A DNA stretch of 64,000 bases from positions 222,871 through 286,870 of the forward strand of contig JAGTJM010000040.1 of assembly GCA_020747015.1 (NCBI GenBank), in the 5' to 3' direction. Shown here one piece after another: positions 1 through 9,499 of the stretch. The stretch is from Pyrenochaeta sp. MPI-SDFR-AT-0127. Taxonomy: Eukaryota > Ascomycota > Dothideomycetes > Pleosporales > Cucurbitariaceae. The first letter of the stretch is position 1, and every line of letters starts with the position of its first letter. The translations under genes and the position numbers were made by a program. The notes beneath the pieces are model-generated. The model had not been told where the DNA came from and did no database searches. It worked only from the letters and a program-made list of their open reading frames with translations.

Positions 1-3000
1 CGTCTTCCAAACATACCGACTTCTTTCGTAATTTGGACTGGACAGCTACCCCATTGGGCCCCTGCCAAACATGGCCTCGCTCCCTCCGCCTATACACACA
101 CATGCTGTTCTCGGACAATCGTGCAGCCGCGATATATTGGGGCCCTCAACGGAATGCTATCTATAACGAAAATCTGCTTCCTTTGGTCGGTAGCCTCCAT
201 CCAAAGCTAATGAGCCGTTCTTTTGAAGAAGTTATGCCAAATCTCTGGAATTTTTTCGGTCCGGTATTCCAGGCCATCGAGAAAGATCAACTTGGATTTG
301 CACAGGACAGACTAGAACTTGCCGTAACGCGAGACGACTACTTGGAAGAGACGTGGTGGGATGGAGGCATCATTCCCCTCAAAGATGATGATAACAACCA
401 CGGTGGAGTTTACTTTTCATGGACAGAGGTGACAAGGACCGTTTTGGAGAATCGTAGGACAACAATGCTCAACCGATTGGGGCATTCAGTGCTCATGCCT
501 GTCAGTTCGATCTGGCAGCATATTTATGACGTCTTCACAGACTACCCGCGTGAGATTCCAATGGCCATTATGTATAATGCTGATAAAGAGGACCCGCGGA
601 ATGGACGACTGCATCTAAAGCACACTATCGGCATAGGCCATGCATATACTAGCGCGCCAGAAAAACTCAATGTCAGTCACGCCGCTATGGAGACCCTGAG
701 AAGTATCTTGTGAAAGCTGCTGACGAAGGTTGTTGGAATCTAGTTTATATCAACTGATCAAGACGCCGCTCTCGCCCCTCTATTGCGTCGCGCGCTGAAG
801 ACTACCGCAGACTTTGTCGTCGTCGTAAGTCAACCTATTCTAAAGGTTCAAATCTACTCATTCAGCTGCTGACCGCAATGTTTCGTTTCTAGGACTTGTT
901 GAAGGAAAAGGTAGACTCCGCCATTCTCGATAACATCAATTGGCTAGGGTTCGGAGAGCCAAGTCGGCATCTCGTGATTATCCCTCTACGAGCCAAAAAC
1001 CTCGTCAGAGGGTATATTGTCCTTGGCTTGAATCCACGCCGGAACTTTGATGCCGATCATGAGCAATTTATTGTGGATCTTGCATTCCAACTGAGAGGGC
1101 TTATGACAAGAATTGCCACTGAAGAAGATACTCGAACAAGAGAAGACAATCTAATGACAGAATTGAGCGATACTGAAAGACGCATCAGCAGATTGGCGGA
1201 AGTAGTCCCTGTGGGCATCTACGAACTCGCTGCAGATGGATCGCTGTCATGGGCTAACAGCCAGTTCTACGACATCATGGATGTACCTCATGACAGCCGT
1301 GACAGCTCTCTCTTTCAATGGATGGATAATATTCACCCTGATGATCATAGTCAAGCCACCGAGCAAATGACAAGGAGTCTGACAGATGTTGTTGATATCA
1401 CGGATACCCTACGACTAAACCGGAAATACCGGCCACCACCTCAAATGAGAGACAACTCAAGCCCTACTGACGAACCATCCTGGATTATGTACTCTGCATC
1501 ACCAAATCTTAATGATGATGGCTCAGTCCATTCGCTCATGGGCTCTCTAACAGACATCTCTCACCTCAAGTGGACAGAAAAGTTGCACATGCGTAATGCT
1601 GAAAAGGCTCAGAAAGAGCGACAACGACAGGAGGAGTTCATTGATATCACTTCCCACGAGATGCGTAACCCACTTTCCGCTATCACCCAGTGTGCTGATA
1701 GCGTGGTCATGTCACTGCAGGATGCGACAAGTAGTGCTGACGCTCAGTCGCTGATCGAGATTATCAAGCTCAATGTGGAAGCGGCGGAGTCAATACTTTT
1801 CTGCGCTGCTCATCAAAAGCGTATAATTGACGATGTGCTCACGCTTGGGAAGCTCGAGTCAAAGCTTTTAACTATTTCTCCAACACGCTTCCAGCCAAAA
1901 GACTTGGTGATCCAGGCTTTGCAAATGTTTAAGACTGAGTTCAGTATCAACGAGATTGAGGTGCGAACAATCGCGGACGGAACATCAGGCTCGGACGGCT
2001 CTTTATACACTCATGGCGATTCTTCCCGGCTTATGCAGATCCTGGTCAACTTGCTAACAAACGCCATCAAGTTCACGAAAACACAGCCAACCAGGAAGAT
2101 CAGCATTCGATACGGTGCAAGTACCAGTGCCCCATCAGCAGAACTATTTGGCCCTAATTTTGAATGGTACTCGACCGAAAAAGTACGGCCAGACTTAACT
2201 CAGGAGCCAGAATATGGAAAGGGAGCAATTGTCTATGTGTATTATGTTGTAGCCGACAGTGGTAAAGGCATTTCTCCTGAACATAGAGGCAAGTTATTCA
2301 CAAAATTCGAACAAGCGGATAGAAGAACACACACTGAATACGGCGGTTCGGGACTTGGCCTCTACATTTCTCAGGAGTTGACCGAAATGCAAGGAGGTCG
2401 TATCGGTATCGAGTCCAAAGAAGGAGTAGGGAGCACCATTGCATTCTATACCAAAGTTAGACGTTCTGAGGCGGGATCGCATAAGAGATTCGAACCTTCG
2501 AGGTCTGCACATTCCATCATAAAGCCGACAGACGCCTTGGGAGCTGTGGGATTCGAGAGCAGTTCAAGTCCGACCTTTTTAGCTCTCTTCGCCAAGTACA
2601 ACATACTACTCGTAGAGGACAATATTCTGAATCAGAAGATTCTCGCGCAACAACTCAGAAGAGCAGGGTGTGCTGTAAGAGTTTGCAGCAATGGCGGAGA
2701 AGCAGTCGATCGTGTCCTGCAGGTGCATGGCGAACCCGCAGAATTTGGAAGCTTGCCACCAGCAGATGCTCTACCATATTTCGACTGTATCCTTATGGAT
2801 TGGGAGATGCCGGTTTGCGATGGGGTCAGCGCTACCAAGCGTATCAGGGCCATTGAGACGCAGCACGAGAGCCCCCGAAACATAATTATTGGTGTTACAG
2901 CGAATGCGAGGGCGGAACAGATGAAGAAGGCGATAGAAGCCGGCATGGATACAGTCATGCCGAAGCCATTTCGTGTGGCGGAACTGCTTGCAAAAATCAG

Positions 3001-3034
3001 CGAGGTTGTAATGCCGCATAAAATGGAACTGTAA
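1..3034 (+). CDS. Hybrid sensor histidine kinase (5' end outside window)
   Basis: Two-component sensor that should autophosphorylate on a His and pass the phosphate to its own receiver Asp. The window opens inside the gene, in frame from base 3 (DFFRNLDW...). I read three exons: 1-671, 744-824 and 893-3034. Intron 1 (672-743) has a weak GTCAGT donor but a good CTGAC branch site and TAG end; intron 2 (825-892) has GTAAGT. The joins give about 963 visible residues. In order: an N-terminal PAS-like region, a GAF-like region, a PAS segment near 1190-1580, a HisKA H-box (SHEMRNP, His codon at 1655), HATPase boxes (NAIKFTK, DSGKGIS, GSGLGLYI) and a C-terminal receiver (LLVEDN, acceptor Asp codon at 2798 in MDWEMP, conserved Lys in MPKPF). 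No transmembrane segment is visible, so it may be cytosolic. The signal it senses cannot be told from sequence. Family certain, subclass not assigned. Confidence 0.93.
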
Positions 3035-4875
3035 ATCATACGGCCGTCAACGCACCAGCCCATTACCTTGTCATACATACCCACGTATATTTTATGCTCT
3101 TGTATTTACCAATCTGACAAACATTGTCCCTGTTACTATCCCCATGCCCCTAGAAAGAGTCCTCAGCATGTCCACCTGTATCCATGAATACCTACGAGCA
3201 GAAGCTAGGTTACTGTGTGTTTGCAATAATGAATACCTAACTGCTAGACACAGCCTACTATAGATACATGAACACATCTTCCAGGTAGCTATAGCAAGAA
3301 CTCCGTGCAACTATCGTTTCCTAATGGAGGCTAATATCATGATACGACGATCCAAGCCACGTACCTGAAATAGATCGCCTAATTTCGTTCCCCCGGTTAA
3401 TGTGACCAGCAGAGGGGGGGGCCGAGAAGCTTAGCAGGTACAAAGATGGCGCAGTCAAACTGGTATAAAGAGCACTATCAACATTTCTCGAGCGGCCCAC
3501 CAAACTCCGCACCCATATAACGTGATACAACTGTGCTTAGGAGCTCTTAAAACACAATAAAGTATAACAAACGGTATCGAGCTCTCTGTTTATCTAGTTT
3601 TCAACAGTTCTAAACCTTACGTAGGGGATATTGAGAGTTCTCGAATCCTACTTTCGTCACGTGAGCTCTCGAACTATTGAAACCACTTTTTAGAATGTTC
3701 GCTACCAGCCACAAGACTAGTAACAAACTCACGCGAGAAAATAGCCGAATTGGGCAATTGGCGGGCACTTTTAGTGCAAGCTAGCTGTCAGGGGGTCTTA
3801 AGGTTTTGCTTTTAGTTCTAAGGTGTGTTAGATAGGGGTTGGCCTGAGCATACTTACAACATTGTTTTGCCGCTACTCTGAGGCCGGTGCCGGCTCCACA
3901 AACCGCCAGTCGTGCCTCCAGATCCTGCCAAGAAGTCTCCTCAAGCACATCGATGTGCCTGCAGTCGTAAGATTGCTATGAGAGAAGGGAGCACCACTAA
4001 CGCTGGTGTGACGTTCGTTCGAAGCCTTGTGGTTGCGCAATCCCGGCCGACGAAGCCACAGAAATAGAGATTGCGGTCCAACACTGCGTGGAAACAGATC
4101 AAAAATAACTACCTGTTCGGGCGAATCCAATGCAATTCACGGCAGGCAAAGTCCGAGGTTGTAGCCTTGTCTAGAGATAATATTTCGTGATATGCTTCGT
4201 GAAGCCGGCCTCGGGATATGGGATGGAAATGCTGAGCGTGACTTGGATCTTAGGCAGATGCGAGAACTTTGTTTACAAGCTGAAAAATTGCAAAGTTACT
4301 TTCAACAGCACCACGATAGGGGTTCAAACAGCTGGTGGGTGGTCAGTATTGGCATTCTGTGAATTCAATATTCTCGATAGTCGGGTCAATGGTCAGACCT
4401 CGTGCCATCTAAGCAAGAAAACTTTAACTCGCCCAGAATCGAAATATCTTGGGTCCCTAAGCCACCTTTGGATAGCACACAGGACATACGAAGGAGCTCG
4501 TATTTGTTTAGTTCTAGGGTCCCCGCGAATTCTGGCGATGGTCCAGCACTTGCAAGGACGAGCTCCTTCGTATTCTGATGCTAACTTGTTGGTCGAGTAT
4601 CATCGCCAATGCACAACGACCAAGACGGCGGCTTTTGTCCACCATTTGCCAGGGCGCCCCTAAAGACCGCTTGAAACTTCGTTATGACAAACCGACGCGA
4701 TTGACAGACTATAAGTCCGACCTGTACATCTTACTTCCATCTTGCAGACAGTCAGCACTGGCTCAGGATCCTTTAGCACTCTCTCATTCATTTCTTGGTT
4801 ACAACACACTCGTTAAGCTTTACCTACTCATTCTTTCACTTAAGTGTTCCTCTCTTTACTGTACAGATTTGAATC
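3035..4875. other. Intergenic region without a supportable gene
   Basis: About 1.8 kb lie between the kinase stop and the oxidase start. Short ORFs here (for example in 3873-4130 and 4187-4663) lack recognisable domains. One small frame beginning with ATG at 4192 reads MLREAGLGIWDG and ends after about 56 codons; it could be a relic exon, but nothing confirms it. A perfect 16-bp inverted repeat lies at 4486-4573. The last few hundred bases should hold the oxidase promoter. Confidence 0.6.
4486..4573. repeat. Perfect 16-bp inverted repeat with 56-bp spacer
   Basis: ATACGAAGGAGCTCGT at 4486-4501 is the exact reverse complement of ACGAGCTCCTTCGTAT at 4558-4573. It ends about 300 bp upstream of the oxidase start codon. 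It could be a stem-loop, a paired binding site for a dimeric regulator, or the relic of an inverted insertion; the sequence does not decide. Confidence 0.7.
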
Positions 4876-7302
4876 ATGGTGCGGCACTTACTCAATACCC
4901 TCTTTGCAAGCGCCATCTACGCGTCTCTTTGCGATGCTGTTTCCCTGTCGCCTCGAGCTGGCCTTGCCAAATGTCCCAGCGGTGAGCGAACAACACCCAA
5001 CAACAACGGTCGTGTCTACAGCATTTGTCCTGGCACAGATTACTGGTCCCCCAACCTGAACGAGATCCGAAATATCGCTTCCGTTGATGCTTGTGCAGCC
5101 CGATGCGCCCAGACTGCTGGCTGTGCAAAGGCATCATATAACTTAAAGGTGCAAACTTGTTATCTTAAAGGAGACCCAGCAGACCCAACATGGTTCACGA
5201 CAAATGACCTAGACGTTATTAGACTCGCCAACGTTAATAAGTGTCCCGGTCAAGAGCGCACAACGCCGAATAACAATGGTCGTATCTATAGCATATGTTC
5301 AGGCACCGATTACTGGTCACCCAACCTGAATGAGATCCGAAATATCGCTACGGTTGATGCGTGCGCAGCCCAATGCGCTCAGACTACTGGCTGCGCAAAA
5401 GCATCATACAATTTCAAAGCTCAAACATGTTATCTCAAGGGAGACCCAGCGAGTCCAGTATGGTTTGCGACAAATGACCTCGATGTTATTAGGCTCGCCA
5501 ACGTCAATAAGTGCCCAGGCCAGGAGCGAACAACCTCAAACAATGGTCGTACTTACAGCATTTGCCCTGGCACAGATTACTGGTCACCCAATCTAAACGA
5601 GATCCGAAATATTGCTACTGTTGATGCGTGCGCAGCCCAATGCGCTCAGACTGCTGATTGCGCAAGGGCATCATATAACTCTGGACTTCGGACCTGCTAT
5701 CTCAAGGGGAATCCAGTTTCTCCGATCTTCTTCGAGACAGCTAGCCTAGACACAATTCGACTCACCAGCCGCACAGAAGGCGTTCCTCTCGTGGGGAACA
5801 ACTCGGGCAGATGGGGCAACGTCTTCCCATTGCCTGTCATCCCAGTTGCAGGCTATGTCATTCCTGAGTGGCCAGAGTCCAGCAGATTGATGTTCTGGTC
5901 TGCCTGGAGTCCGAACAAATTCAGTCTTTGGAGTCCACCAAACGGTTACACTGCATTTAGTGAATACAACTATAAGACTGGCGCTGTATCTCAACGAATA
6001 GTCTCGAACACAGGGCATGATATGTTCTGTCCCGGTATAAGCTCCTTGGAGGATGGCAGGATTATCATCTCCGGGGGAACCAACGCTGAGGTTACCTCGA
6101 TATATGATCCAAAAACCAACAATTTCGTCCGGGGCCCTAACATGAAGATTCCAAGAGGTTATCAGACATCTGCAACACTATCAGATGGTAGGGTTTTTAC
6201 TATTGGTGGATCTTTCAGTGGTGCCCGTGGAGGGAAAATTGGTGAAGTCTATGATCCGAGGGCAAACACGTGGACCACCCTCCCTGGAGCGGCCGTGGGG
6301 CCAATGCTGACAAGCTACGATTGGGAGGGCGACTGGCGGACGGATAACCATGCCTGGCTTTTCCCATGGACTGGTGGCAGTGTGCTCCAAGCGGGACCAA
6401 GCAAAGGGATGCACTGGTACGGCACGACCGGCACTGGATCCGTTCGTGATGCGGGAACACGTGATGGCGAGGCCGATGCTATGTGCGGAGTGCACGTCAT
6501 GTTCGACACGGGCAAGATCTTCTCTGCTGGCGGGAGTCAAAGCTATACACAAAGCCCAGCCACCGCGAGAGCACACCTTATTACCATCACGGCAGCATTC
6601 CAAACGCCTACCGTTGAGCGGCTACCTGATATGAATGACCCGCGAGGATTTTCAAACGCTGTGGTTCTTCCAAATGGGCAGGTCATGGTGACGGGCGGTC
6701 AACGGGTGTCACGAGTCTTCCAGGATGAGGAGTCTGTACTGACTCCAGAACTCTTCGATCCGTCAACCAAGACATTCAGAAGACTTGCCCCTGAGACTAA
6801 GCCAAGGAACTACCACTCAATAGCTCTTCTTCTTCCAGATGGAACCGTTTTCACCGGTGGCGGAGGTATGTGCGGAAACTTGGCTCCTGGCGATAGTGAG
6901 GCACATTGCAACCGAGCGGTCGATCATCAGGACGGGCAGATCTTCACGCCACCGTACCTTCTCAATGATGACATGAGTCCTGCTACTCGTCCGATAATTT
7001 TCGCGATTAACACCAACACTAGCCCAGAAGGACGTACCGCTAAGGTAGGCGGAACAATTACAGTGGCCATGAATCAACCGGCTGATCACACGTTCTCTCT
7101 CGTTCGAATCGGGTCCGCAACGCATTCTGTTAACAGTGATCAGCGTCGCCTGTCCATGGCGAATGTCAGGAGAGATCAGGCTCTTTTCACGATCCAACTA
7201 CCCACAGACTCTGGAGTGCTCATCCCAGGCTTTTACTATCTTTTCGCAATGGACGCCAGAGGTGTTCCAAGCGTTTCCCGAACTGTCCAAATCGTTTTGT
7301 AG
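4876..7302 (+). CDS. Secreted galactose/alcohol oxidase (AA5-type copper radical oxidase) with three PAN-like modules
   Basis: Single exon, 808 aa. A hydrophobic N-terminus of about 20 residues looks like a signal peptide. Three cysteine-rich PAN/apple-like modules follow, starting at residues 32, 122 and 212 with a period of exactly 90 aa. The galactose-oxidase Kelch propeller and a C-terminal beta domain complete the protein. The copper-radical site is complete by alignment to Fusarium galactose oxidase: Cys385 (FCPG) and Tyr429 (GYQTSA) form the thioether pair, Tyr646-His647 (NYHS) and His750 (ATHS) are copper ligands; the Cys-Tyr spacing of 44 matches the reference. The stacking Trp (Trp290 in Fusarium) is Phe447 here, in GGSFSG. 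The family oxidises primary alcohols to aldehydes with release of H2O2, outside the cell. The Phe suggests a preference other than galactose (inference). The PAN modules probably bind carbohydrate or wall material. Confidence 0.94.
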   Translation: MVRHLLNTLFASAIYASLCDAVSLSPRAGLAKCPSGERTTPNNNGRVYSICPGTDYWSPNLNEIRNIASVDACAARCAQTAGCAKASYNLKVQTCYLKGDPADPTWFTTNDLDVIRLANVNKCPGQERTTPNNNGRIYSICSGTDYWSPNLNEIRNIATVDACAAQCAQTTGCAKASYNFKAQTCYLKGDPASPVWFATNDLDVIRLANVNKCPGQERTTSNNGRTYSICPGTDYWSPNLNEIRNIATVDACAAQCAQTADCARASYNSGLRTCYLKGNPVSPIFFETASLDTIRLTSRTEGVPLVGNNSGRWGNVFPLPVIPVAGYVIPEWPESSRLMFWSAWSPNKFSLWSPPNGYTAFSEYNYKTGAVSQRIVSNTGHDMFCPGISSLEDGRIIISGGTNAEVTSIYDPKTNNFVRGPNMKIPRGYQTSATLSDGRVFTIGGSFSGARGGKIGEVYDPRANTWTTLPGAAVGPMLTSYDWEGDWRTDNHAWLFPWTGGSVLQAGPSKGMHWYGTTGTGSVRDAGTRDGEADAMCGVHVMFDTGKIFSAGGSQSYTQSPATARAHLITITAAFQTPTVERLPDMNDPRGFSNAVVLPNGQVMVTGGQRVSRVFQDEESVLTPELFDPSTKTFRRLAPETKPRNYHSIALLLPDGTVFTGGGGMCGNLAPGDSEAHCNRAVDHQDGQIFTPPYLLNDDMSPATRPIIFAINTNTSPEGRTAKVGGTITVAMNQPADHTFSLVRIGSATHSVNSDQRRLSMANVRRDQALFTIQLPTDSGVLIPGFYYLFAMDARGVPSVSRTVQIVL

Positions 7303-7860
7303 GCGTATTATTTCTCTATGTATAATATTGCTCTGCTGGTCAAGATATTTTTCTTCATCCGCTTCGTTCGTGGGAATTAAGGCTGTGAGCGCAATTCCTA
7401 GTACGAAAATAATTCGACAAACGATACTACCAGGCTCTGCTTCACAAATCACGCCTGTATTTATTACACTGTTCGATAGAACCATCATTAATTCATATTC
7501 TTAATCTGGTTAGTAAAACCTTACCGCACTGCACCAGGCACTGCTTTCACTCTCAAAGGCTTCTCTAGGATGATAACAGAGAAGCTATGTGATCAATCAT
7601 CGGCTATAAGGGTTGATAGGGTTGACATCCTGCATCTACAGCTTGATTGTAAACTGATAAGCATTATAGCTTTATTTATTTGACATACGTTTAATGCCGT
7701 TCGTGCTTAGACGATCACCATTCTATGACTTTGTGAGACAAGAAGGACGATACCAACTACTGCTATTCAGACACAAGACTATAAAGGGTTTGGCTGCGCT
7801 ATCACAAACGATACATACAGGGGCTCTACCTGAGTGGATAAGTAAAGGGGCTAAGAGGAT

Positions 7861-7928
7861 GGCGACTTCAAACGAGGAGGATACAGGTCTTACATTTCTG
7901 TGATTTCAGCGAGATGAGAAATCGCCGA
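7861..7928 (+). repeat. Dispersed repeat fragment, copy 1
   Basis: This segment (core AACGAGGAGGATACAGGT, then TTACATTTCTGTG, ending AAATCGCCGA) is paralogous to 9238-9304. The two share long matching blocks with scattered substitutions and one internal length difference. It is probably a relic of a mobile element; no terminal inverted repeat or coding domain is seen. Confidence 0.5.
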
Positions 7929-9237
7929 ACAGTTAGCATACCTTGACGATGCAGTTCCATACTTTTTTTGGCAATACCGCTTTGATGATTTGTCGATAAT
8001 TTTGGTAGGCCATTAGCAAATTTTCTAATGAGCACCAGTATCGTACATTATTGTAATCAGTGCTTCTACTATTCGTAGCGAACTCCAGGTAAGCCTCAAA
8101 TCTCCCCTTCTCTACAACAGCGTAAGTAATTAACAGATGAGTTTCTACCAAACAGATGCTAGGTAAGTTTGAGCAGTGAACATGGTCGTTCATTGATTTC
8201 GCTTTACTTGGTCAGAAAGAAATTTATAAATAACTAGGCCCAACTCAACAGCGCCATGGTTTCGATTTCTTGCCTTATGCTGACTCGCAAGAGAAAATAA
8301 GTTATTTAAGTAAACTGCGAAGGGTTTGTTAGTTCTTATTCTTGCTTTGCTCATATGTTATTCTGCTTGCAGAATTTCACAGTCAGAAAGTCATCAGAAC
8401 ATCATTCAAGTCACAGCTCAAGGGCATAGCTTCCAGTCCACTTGCCTCTTAGGGAGGAATGCCCAGACGCATATGTTCATCATGTGAGTCAATTGTAGAA
8501 CATGAAGAATGCACTCACCAAATCTAGATCTGGATTTGAACTGGGGCCCAGTGCCAAAATGGCAGGGAAGGCATATGTACGCCTGAACAGCATGTTCTTT
8601 GGTTGAGAAAGACACAATGACTCTATACATATATGCAGTCTAAACTTGCATACTGCATCAATTGCTAATCAGTTGCATTACAGCCCGCACTCTCCAGTGC
8701 AGAGCTTCAAATTGCAGATACTGAGGTCGTCAAAAAGTCAGTGATGAGCATGCACTAAGAGGATGGTTCTTTCTACGTTGAATTTGCCAGTAAGTACCTC
8801 TATCGGTACCTACACAAGCACCCAGCAAAAGACTCTGAGACTGTTGAGCGACTTGGTATATTGAATGGGTTCAATTTAGCTAGCATACGTCTACAAAATG
8901 TGGTGATTATTTGAAATGAATTTCTACTCATAATCAGAGTCCTACCGCTGTGGGGGATGTTCCACAGGCACGGGAATACGGCAACAATGGTTACGACTTT
9001 GGGGTAGGAGCTACAGCCTGGAATAGTCTGGTTAATTATGACGAAAACATATATAGTATGTATTCTGCAAAGTTACCTTCAGATTTGTAGGATCATATTC
9101 CTGGAACTTTTGTGAGGCCCAGCATGATGTTATTGACCACCACTATTGAGACACGAGACTGGAGATGGCTCGGTATGACTTGCTGCACCATCACGAACGG
9201 TTCATGGGCCTACATCTGGATCATATGCCTTAGATTA

Positions 9238-9304
9238 TAGGGAGTTAGGAGTGGTCAAACGAGCAGGAAACAAGTATTACGTTTCTGTGGTGTAAAATCG
9301 CCGA
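9238..9304 (+). repeat. Dispersed repeat fragment, copy 2
   Basis: Second, shorter copy of the 7861-7928 segment (core AACGAGCAGGAAACAAGT, then TTACGTTTCTGTG, ending AAATCGCCGA). The orientation is the same as copy 1 and the copies are about 1.4 kb apart, as expected from element termini or a local duplication. Confidence 0.5.
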
Positions 9305-9499
9305 CGAAACACCAGTTCACCAGCAACCAAAACATGAAGAAGACCTGGGATATTCGCTTGCTTCCCTAGTACTAGTCTACATGACTGCAAGTAGTGTAGT
9401 CTCAAGCATGTTTACGATGAATGGCCTTCGAATTGAACTATAATATTTACAAAACACTCCTCATGTTCCCATTCATCCTGTTACGAGATTTTGCGACAA

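Larger units (their letters stand above)
7303..9499. other. Intergenic, moderately AT-rich, with repeat relics
   Basis: About 2.2 kb between two tail-to-tail genes (oxidase on +, pseudouridine enzyme on -). Short ORFs at 7694-7903 and 7933-8193 match nothing I recognise. Two segments near 7861 and 9238 are copies of each other, which suggests decayed transposon or LTR material. Confidence 0.6.

Noticed and set aside
711..743. Apparent frameshifts or pseudogene in the histidine kinase
   Set aside because: Fully explained by an intron at 672-743 that restores the reading frame.
703..743. Alternative 41-bp intron with GTATCT donor in the kinase
   Set aside because: Splice would leave an immediate in-frame stop at 755-757; the 72-bp version keeps the frame open.
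4187..4663. 158-codon ORF upstream of the oxidase
   Set aside because: Spans the inverted repeat, lacks domain features and uses codons unlike neighbouring genes.
8525..8560. tRNA-like T-loop (minus strand GTTCAAATCC)
   Set aside because: The flanking 5-nt arms do not pair and no A-box lies at the right distance.
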